Positions 57,246 through 64,000 of a stretch of 64,000 nucleotides of DNA are shown here, one piece after another. The notes under the pieces were generated by a model, which ran no database searches, was not told the origin of the DNA, and saw only the letters and a list, made by a program, of their open reading frames with translations. The position numbers were made by a program, and so were the translations under genes. The DNA comes from Henckelia pumila (lineage: Eukaryota; Streptophyta; Magnoliopsida; Lamiales; Gesneriaceae), in assembly GCF_033568475.1 (NCBI RefSeq), contig NC_133121.1, forward strand, positions 132,836,375 to 132,900,374. Reading direction: 5' to 3'. The first letter of the stretch is position 1, and each line of letters begins with the position of its first letter.

Positions 57246-58226
57246 TATAAATTTTTTATTAAATAATTATAAAAAATAAGAGTAATATTAAATAATTGTA
57301 AAAAAAAATTTTTTTTTAAAAATAAACATTTCTCTTGTTTTTCCAAATATATTTTGAAGCAGTTAAAGAGTCGAAAACACAAGGTGGTATTATCGGTAGA
57401 ATGACCATCTTAATATTGGCTTCATTATATGGTATAAGATCGGAAAGACCGAAATTAGAATCGCTTTTTGAACTTCTCCCTAAAAATCACCAAAAAATAT
57501 TTTATTATCACATCCACACACAATAATGCTTTTCTATTCTTTTTAACCAAATGCAAATGCTTCTCTCCGAAGGGAATACAAATCAAAACACCACATAAAT
57601 TTCTAACGAGAAGCCAAATAAATGTACACAACTGACAAAAGTTCCCTTTCTATGTAGATAAAGATTTCATAGGTAGATAATCATCGAACATATAATACTA
57701 TATGTACAATGAAAGTTACAAATTGAGTTATAAAATGTATTTTAAATTACAAAATTATCCCTACATTTGATTTGATAAAAATTTATCAATAATACATATA
57801 GGATAATTTTGTAATTTTAAATGCAATTTGTAATCTAATGTGTAAGTCTCATTATATACGTAACATGATCCTTTTTATATTAACTCCGTAATCGCTTACC
57901 TCACTTGCATGTAATAATTTTTTCGCTTGATAAAAAATATAAATGTCAAATACACAGACTATATTGACAGGTGAATACAAAACACTAATCAAACACATTA
58001 AAAGCAAGTTACATTGTACTAAATAATAGCCAGGTGGAGAAAACAGGCCTACGAATTCACAGAATCAAATGAATACATTTAACTTGACCAACCAAAATTC
58101 GACTTCAGCCGCCAACGATAAAGCCCCATCTCATGGCAACAACAACCATATAATGCCGAAAGAAATCCAAGTTTGCTCGCCAAAACAAAACTGGCGATGC
58201 TATATTTATTCAACTCAGTTAAAGAC
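57246..58226. other. Intergenic and 3' flank of the PPR gene
   Basis: AT-rich; no gene supported. The part nearest 58226 is probably PPR 3' UTR. Confidence 0.5.
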
Positions 58227-60809
58227 TTACACCAGATGCATCCGCTCGACATAAGATTGAAGCAACCATCGATTGAGAGGCTCGCCGCATCCAATAAAGC
58301 ACCCACTATTACCGTTTTCTGTGAAGAACGGGAAACGAAACATTTCCAGCAAATCTTGCACTGCCTGCCTCACCATGGAGGCACCTGTCACCCTGCTTCG
58401 TCGACCCCAACCTGTTACAATATCGATTCGGCTGGGGCAACTACCAGAAAGGAGCAATTGCCTGTGAAACCAAGCAAGGGATCTTGAAAGTGCAGTCACT
58501 GCAGTTCCTTCTGACATAACGTGCAGGTTTACCAGCCAATATCGGGAACTTTTCTCTGTCACTGCATCGGGATAGACATTCTTTTGTGCTGCCGCTTCCC
58601 AGACTGATCCAGCTTCCTCTTTAAGTCCCATCTTGTGAAAGAAATCAATTACCGCATCCACGAGTCCCCTCTTACTTTCCCGGTCTTCACTATGCATCTT
58701 ATCAAGAAACTTGCTCACATGATCACGCACGTTCTGTCCATCTGGTCCAGCAGTAGGCATGGTGAGTAAGAATGTGTGCGCAGGATGGCCAGTTAAAGTC
58801 ATTAGATCACCACAAAACGACTTATCGAACGATGTTTGTGCGTCTGTACAACAACTTAGAAGCAGGGTGTAGGTCTGTAAGGAAGGATTTAAGCCGAAAC
58901 CAAGCATGCCGTGAAGTAAGTTATACGCATCGCGAAGACGGTGTACTCTGAGGAAAGCACTGAGTAAAGAATTACAAGTTGGTACATTGGGGCGTAAACC
59001 TGCATTGAGCATCTCATTATACCACTCCCAAGCCTTCTCTACGTTACTAGCCTTTCCCCACAAGTCCACAAGAAGACCGTAAACTGGCTCATCTGGAACC
59101 CAATTCTTTCTTTTCATCTCTACAAACACAGCTTCAGCTTCATCCAGGTAGCCAGAGTGTCCAAGAACCTCCATAACTATACTGTATGTCACTTTGTCGG
59201 GCTCGAAGCCAGCACTTTGCATCTCTCGATACAACTGTAGGGCACCATGGTAATTCCTTGCCTTTGCTTGCAATGCAATCATAATGTTAAATGTCACCAA
59301 GTTCGGCACACAACCTTGATTGACCATCTCGTAAAATAGCTTCTGTGCTTCAGCCAAGTGGCCAGCTTTCCCTAGGCAATTGATGATCACGCTATAAGTG
59401 AAAGTATCGGGAGAAAGCCCCGCTTCTTGCATTCTCTTATACATGTTGATGGCAACATCAAGAAACCCTGCTTTTGCATGGATATCAATAAGCGTACAAA
59501 ATGTCACGCGGTCTGGTTCGCACCCCATGTTTTGCATCTGGTTAAAAACGCCCATAGCTTCCTTCAAGTAATTCGCCCTCCCATAACTGTGAATAAGACG
59601 ATTATAAGTAACGATATTCGGCTGGCATCCATCACCAATCATCTGATTAAGTAGTTTGTTTATTGCCCCAAACTGTCTAGACCGGCCAAGAATTCCCACC
59701 ATAGTGGTGTATGTATGCCCATCGTGCTTGAATCCAGGTTGTCGTTTCAACCAGTGGAAAAAACCAAGAGCCACGTTAAAATCTTGAAGCTGCTTAAGAA
59801 TTTGGTTTGCCTGGTAGACATCCAATGAGCAGTCGAGTTTTGTAAGAGCATCTTCCGCAGCAAAACTCCATCTGAACTGTCGTAAGATGTGCAACACACT
59901 TTCAACCACATGACTAGAATTGGAATATTGTCTAGCTACAGGAGGTCCCGCAATTACTTTAGCCTCTCTCACTGTCCTGTTGAACCCTTCGGACATGTTA
60001 CTGACAAACTTGCCTCCTTGCTGTTTATTGTTTGGAATGAAGCGATTTGAATGAGCTTTTGACCTTTGAGTAACCAACCTGTTCCTGTCCTGTGTCTCTG
60101 AAGAGATTCCATCGGTTTCAATGAAATTCCCTGACCCATTGCTCGACAAAACGTTCACTCCTTTGTTTAAATTTGGTTCATCAGCTCCAACTTTTGTACC
60201 ATAAGAGGTGCTTGTAAAGTTCGACCCAGATGTCGTCCGAGCTGACGAGTTTCCATGAAGTTGATCTTTTCTGGAGGATTTCACATTTGCAGATCTTGTA
60301 TTAGAAATCGGTTTGGTGCAATCAACCATAGAGTTACACGGTGTGCTGACAGTTGCACTGCCATTGGTCAAGGGAATTCTATAATTTACGAAGTCGGATA
60401 AGAGATTCACTGCTGCAATACCAGCCTTCATAAAATGATCGGAAACAGGAGAAGATGAATGAACCACATTCTTTTCATCGCAGCCATCTGCATAACTCAC
60501 ATGGTTAGATCTATCCAATGAATGGGAGTTGGGAATTTCTTGTGGGACAGAGACATTTGCAGGAACTGCATTTACTTCTTTTCTCGAATCAATTGAAGTC
60601 AGCAAACCTACTCCTAAAGATGATTTTGATACGTATGGGGATACCACTTGCGAATGTTGCACGGTTGCTCTGATGGGTCTTCTAGAAATACAAATTTCAT
60701 CATCAGAGCAAGTGCAAGAATTTCCATCCCCTGCACCACATCGTGATCCATTGAAGAAAAGGGATCTGGCAGATTGGGATAATGTACCAAGTTGTTTCGC
60801 ACGTATCAT
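58227..60809 (-). CDS. PPR-SMR protein, At1g18900/At1g74750 type, 860 aa, intronless coding region
   Basis: Organelle RNA-binding pentatricopeptide protein with a C-terminal SMR domain. The N terminus MIRAKQLGTLSQSARSLFF is basic and hydroxylated, as in mitochondrial or plastid presequences. A low-complexity linker follows (about 60-300). About nine 35-residue PPR units lie between roughly 350 and 680, with helix starts HTYTTMV, VTYNRLI, VTFCTLI, FTYSVII, VTFNIMI, VTYSIVM, PVYGLLV, PTCNSLL and QTYTLLL. The SMR domain (about 765-850) shows NLHVMSEGTAV and TGWGRRSRVTG. Length and near-continuous similarity match the Arabidopsis pair At1g18900/At1g74750 as I recall them. The start is supported by conservation of the first residues. 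An acceptor-like CTACAG three bases before the ATG indicates a 5' UTR intron. Confidence 0.95.
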   Translation of the reverse strand: MIRAKQLGTLSQSARSLFFNGSRCGAGDGNSCTCSDDEICISRRPIRATVQHSQVVSPYVSKSSLGVGLLTSIDSRKEVNAVPANVSVPQEIPNSHSLDRSNHVSYADGCDEKNVVHSSSPVSDHFMKAGIAAVNLLSDFVNYRIPLTNGSATVSTPCNSMVDCTKPISNTRSANVKSSRKDQLHGNSSARTTSGSNFTSTSYGTKVGADEPNLNKGVNVLSSNGSGNFIETDGISSETQDRNRLVTQRSKAHSNRFIPNNKQQGGKFVSNMSEGFNRTVREAKVIAGPPVARQYSNSSHVVESVLHILRQFRWSFAAEDALTKLDCSLDVYQANQILKQLQDFNVALGFFHWLKRQPGFKHDGHTYTTMVGILGRSRQFGAINKLLNQMIGDGCQPNIVTYNRLIHSYGRANYLKEAMGVFNQMQNMGCEPDRVTFCTLIDIHAKAGFLDVAINMYKRMQEAGLSPDTFTYSVIINCLGKAGHLAEAQKLFYEMVNQGCVPNLVTFNIMIALQAKARNYHGALQLYREMQSAGFEPDKVTYSIVMEVLGHSGYLDEAEAVFVEMKRKNWVPDEPVYGLLVDLWGKASNVEKAWEWYNEMLNAGLRPNVPTCNSLLSAFLRVHRLRDAYNLLHGMLGFGLNPSLQTYTLLLSCCTDAQTSFDKSFCGDLMTLTGHPAHTFLLTMPTAGPDGQNVRDHVSKFLDKMHSEDRESKRGLVDAVIDFFHKMGLKEEAGSVWEAAAQKNVYPDAVTEKSSRYWLVNLHVMSEGTAVTALSRSLAWFHRQLLLSGSCPSRIDIVTGWGRRSRVTGASMVRQAVQDLLEMFRFPFFTENGNSGCFIGCGEPLNRWLLQSYVERMHLV

Positions 60810-60812
60810 ATT

Positions 60813-62553
60813 CTGTAGATTCAGTGGTTAAAATATAACAATTAATCTCGATTCCAAACCAAAGTGTAACAAAGAAAATGGATATGCTAACTCTTTACTT
60901 AGTCGGTGAGTGATAAATACACAAGGAAATCAGAAGAGATAAGACTCGATAACATGATACAATCTATATATCAAAATAAAGGTATCAGTACCTATTCGGT
61001 CTACCAGTAGACACACAGAGATCAAATTTTACCACGGTCGGCCGAGAAGATTGCTCCTCAAATTTCAACCAAGAGAGTTAGGCATCTTCTATATGAAGAA
61101 AAATGTTCGATGTGAGAAGATTTATAATCTGCAAATGCCCATGAAAAATCCTGAGAAACATGGAACCCTTGAAAACAATACCAGCAGGTGTCTAAGGTAT
61201 TATGGAAAAATAGCTCAAATATCTATAATAACACCACTTATGTGGAAAAGAAAATGACAAATAATAGAAATAAAGGAAAATTTGAAGGCACGATGTAATG
61301 CCATCTCTAGATAACATGCAACATATCAATAATTAGCACAAACATCAGGATTCCCATAATTTTGGAAACCCAATGGATACGCAGGTTTCACTCAAAAGAC
61401 TAAGTTGCGAGCTATTTACATAAGAGAACGCAGACATATAACTTCATTACCTATTAGCAACTCATTAGTGTATTTCACTACAGTAGCTGAAGGAAACGGA
61501 AGAGTAGCAAGAGGTTTGAAATTGACAGCTTGGAGTGTCTCACAGAGATTAAAACTTCAAAAATGGACATGAGCCGGTCACATAGCCTGTCATAGACTCA
61601 AGTAAAGGAGGTTCTTGACCAATATTCCCCTACTACATCAAAAGATAAAAAAAAATTGAATATTTGTAGCACAAGCACAATAAATAATCCTCATCACTTA
61701 ATAAATATTATCAAGAATGACATGGAGCATTTCTTACAAGTGAATGTATTTACAATACAAACCGTCCTTTCAACGTTTGGTTAACTCAAACATTTCCAAT
61801 TCCACACTCATCATCACCAACCACCCGAATTTTTTAAACTAAAATTCATATTAACGAAGATAACCTCCCTAACAGATCACATTTAAGGGGACAAAGACTC
61901 ACATTTTCAAGCTCAGCACGTCAAATACAAAACAAATGCAAAAATGTCCCCAACGCAGTGGTATGGCCAGGTTTCAGTCAGAGGATGAAATTAAATTAAA
62001 ATGCTGAGTGGCTATGTATTTTCACCGGGTATCATACAGGTGTTGAAAATATCAGGGGAGCTGCCACGCAGTAGCCCTCCAGGTCCTCCTCTCCATCTGT
62101 CACTGATTCAAAGGCATTCCAAAGACGGAAATCGCCAAGAAACCATGAATGAAACATATCTTGGGTCCCCCTCTATGAAAATGCAGATTCTACCGTGAAA
62201 GGTAACAAAAGACGTAAAGATTCGATTTTTACCAAACTTTACTCAAAACTAAGAGCAACCCACGTTCTAAAACAACTAAAAGCAATTCTAATAATGATCC
62301 CAGATGACCATTCACTCCTAAACAAACCATATAATGAACGATGAATTACAAAAATGTGTTTCATAAAAAAAGCAAACATGAAAAACAACCGTAGCCCACA
62401 TTCAAGAACCCTATAAAATACCAGAAAGCAACTTCAAAGAAAGTAAGAGTAACCATCACAGCTCAAATCATCCAGGCAAAATCAAAGCCGCAACATTCAC
62501 AAGTCAAATGGAAGTGAATACAAGAATCAAAACGGAGTGATGGATGAAAGTAC
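60813..62553 (-). other. Probable 5' UTR intron of the PPR gene
   Basis: On the - strand a donor TTTTAAG|GTACTTTC (exon end 62554) and an acceptor GAATCTACAG (intron end 60813) could remove about 1.74 kb, joining a leader exon (about 62554-62650) to the ATG-containing exon. No coding frame is supported in between. Confidence 0.6.
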
Positions 62554-62777
62554 CTTAAAACCCGGTCTCAGAGAATATTCAAGGAGCAGATGAAAAACAT
62601 ATGAAAATTTTCTTGAGAGAATGCAAGTAGGGTTGAAGTGGCGGCTGTGGTTTGTTCTCTCGTTTCTCCGTGTCTAGACCTATTGAGTTTTCAAGCTAAC
62701 GGGGCCACAGCTGAACCGTGGAAAAGACACTGCAACATTTTATTTTACTTTGACCTCCTTATTTATATTTATATTTA

Positions 62778-62779
<2 letters not shown>

Positions 62780-62828
<49 letters not shown>
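62780..62828. repeat. (ATT)n microsatellite near the PPR transcription start
   Basis: About 16 uninterrupted TTA units, preceded by TATATTTA repeats, roughly 130-180 bp upstream of the presumed leader exon. Confidence 0.92.
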
Positions 62829-62838
62829 GCAGTTATAT

Positions 62839-63300
62839 TGTGAGACGGTCTTACGAATCTTCATCCATAAGACGGATCTAGGTTCAATCCTATTATCTAG
62901 ATTTACAATAATAGGAAAAATAAGTTTTTTGGTTCAGTAACTTTATCCCCTTTGGGTTTTGGTCCAGTAACTTTTTCGATGTGTGTTTTGGTACACTAAC
63001 TTTGCATTTTATGTCTTTTTTGGTCCAACTGCATACGTGTCAGCTTCTGATTGGTCCACGTCATCATTTTGGACCAATCAGAAATTGACATGTATGCAGT
63101 TGGACCAAAAAACACTGAAAATGCAAAGTTAGTGTACTAAAACACACATCGAAAAAGTTAATGGACCAAAATCAAAACATGAACAAGTTATTGGACAAAA
63201 AAAATTATTTTCTCACAATAATAAGTAATAAAAAGTGATTTTTTTATGTATGACCCAAATAATAACTCTCACAAAATTAAGTTGTGGGGACCGTGTCACA
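62839..63300. mobile_element. TGAGACGG-type MITE, interrupted
   Basis: Left end TGTGAGACGGTCTTACG, right end GGGACCGTGTCACA; these are inverted ends. About 152 bp without the MITE at 62914-63214 and its duplicated target. Other copies: 63670-63807 and, decayed, 32455-32590. Confidence 0.7.
62914..63214. mobile_element. Mutator-type MITE with 9-bp target duplication
   Basis: 301 bp built of two long inverted arms (GGTTCAGTAACTTT... and its complement), meeting at GATTGGTCCACGTCATCATT. It is flanked by a perfect 9-bp repeat ACAATAATA (62905-62913 and 63215-63223). The related element at 63670 carries the uninterrupted target (TTTATAATAATAAG), confirming the insertion. A 9-bp duplication and long inverted arms fit Mutator-like MITEs. 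Confidence 0.85.
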
Positions 63301-63342
63301 TGAGTTTTTGCCTTGATTTTAGGAATGCTAGTAATTTTTTTT

Positions 63343-63610
63343 TTTTAAAAAAAATGGTTGTCTCCGAAGGGGACTCTATCCCACATGAGTCAGAGGCTCA
63401 TTGTCTTATTTTAGGGTTAAATCGAGGGATGTGCACGAGCGGCAGGGACCTAAGGGAGGGAGCAACATGGCCAACCCCTAGAGCATATCCCACAATATTT
63501 CAGCAGAAATGCCAAGAAATATGCTCCACACGAGGATCGAACCCGCAACGCTGGGTAATTTCTTCCAACATCACCTCAGGCCTTACCAACTCGTCTATGC
63601 CCCTGTAGAC
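63343..63610 (-). mobile_element. tRNA-derived SINE, uninterrupted copy
   Basis: Same family as the SINE split by the copia element at 23.2-28.5 kb. On the - strand the head has GACGAGTTGGTAAGGCC (A-box-like) and GCGGGTTCGATCCTC (B-box), and it ends in an oligo(T) tail at about 63343. AATTTTTTTT on both sides may be the target duplication, though such low-complexity sequence is weak evidence. Confidence 0.78.
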
Positions 63611-63669
63611 AATTTTTTTTATCCAAAACTAATGTTTGTCAATGATATTATAAGAAAGAGTAACACTCT

Positions 63670-63807
63670 TGTGAGACGGGTCAATCATACCCATATTTAT
63701 AATAATAAGTAATAAGTAATACTTTTGCCATAAAATATAATACTTTTTAATAGATAACATATATAAGAGATCTGTCTAAAAAAAATGACCATTGAGAACG
63801 TCTCATA
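63670..63807. mobile_element. TGAGACGG-type MITE, second copy
   Basis: Left end TGTGAGACGGGTCAATC, right end GAGAACGTCTCATA. It aligns with 62839-63300 without the Mutator-type insertion. Confidence 0.65.
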
Positions 63808-64000
63808 GGAGTTTTTGTCTATAAAAAAACGATATTTTAATAAAGTAAATCTACGTTTGGAGACCAAAATATATATATATTAAAATCATATTCCATTTTA
63901 TGTATATCTTTTATGAATTGATTTTTAATGACGATTCATTTTATTTTAAGAAATAAATATATGGTGAGATGGAAATATTGTCACGGTAAATGTTACGAAA
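63808..64000. other. Intergenic, nothing seen
   Basis: AT-rich sequence up to the window edge with no supported feature. Confidence 0.5.

Noticed and set aside
57335..57526. Short + strand frame before the PPR gene
   Set aside because: 63 codons without recognisable motif; more likely chance.

Overview
The window is nuclear DNA of a dicot plant. It is AT-rich intergenic sequence packed with LTR retrotransposons, SINEs and MITEs, around a few long multi-exon genes with GT-AG introns whose products are plant housekeeping or plant-specific families. The style of the repeats suggests an asterid, perhaps Lamiales, but that is an impression, not a proof. Nothing bacterial, organellar or CRISPR-like was seen.

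Genes, left to right. (1) PIG-V / GPI mannosyltransferase 2, + strand, 6721-12555, 8 coding exons, 508 aa. (2) A SCAPER homolog, - strand, 14536-22571, 8 coding exons, 1668 aa, convergent with PIG-V. (3) A BRUTUS-LIKE hemerythrin/RING iron-regulatory E3 ligase, + strand, 44395-51972, 12 coding exons, 1237 aa. (4) A small LOB-domain (LBD) transcription factor, - strand, 53338-53961. (5) A PPR-SMR protein of the At1g18900/At1g74750 type, - strand, 58227-60809, with a probable 1.7 kb intron in its 5' UTR. I joined exons by hand from the reading frames; every junction keeps phase and the totals fit the families.

Mobile DNA. The first 1.6 kb is the end of a gypsy-type LTR. 3.27-6.69 kb is a peculiar segment bounded by an exact 22-bp direct repeat. 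It contains a roughly 52-bp minisatellite, palindromic TTGGGTCGACC clusters, a copia reverse-transcriptase scrap, and what looks like a TATA box plus a non-coding first exon that may serve PIG-V. A hAT MITE with a perfect 8-bp target duplication lies just past PIG-V, and another MITE lies in a SCAPER intron. A copia element (23281-28285, LTRs about 2% diverged, gag-pol broken) sits inside an older SINE. A very young Tekay/Del-type gypsy element (32721-42082, 2.83-kb LTRs almost identical, perfect 5-bp target duplication) has pol but no gag. The right end (62.8-63.8 kb) is a nest of a TGAGACGG-type MITE containing a Mutator-type MITE, then a SINE, then a second TGAGACGG copy that preserves the empty site.

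The genes do not form one pathway. The pairing of a BRUTUS-LIKE gene with a PPR-SMR gene recalls the neighbouring Arabidopsis loci At1g18910/At1g18900 and probably reflects ancient conserved gene order. No clearly new multi-gene system was found. The best leads are the possibly transposon-supplied PIG-V promoter, the gag-less but recently mobile gypsy element with TGGGCY-rich LTRs, and the compound fold-back at 30.7-31.0 kb.
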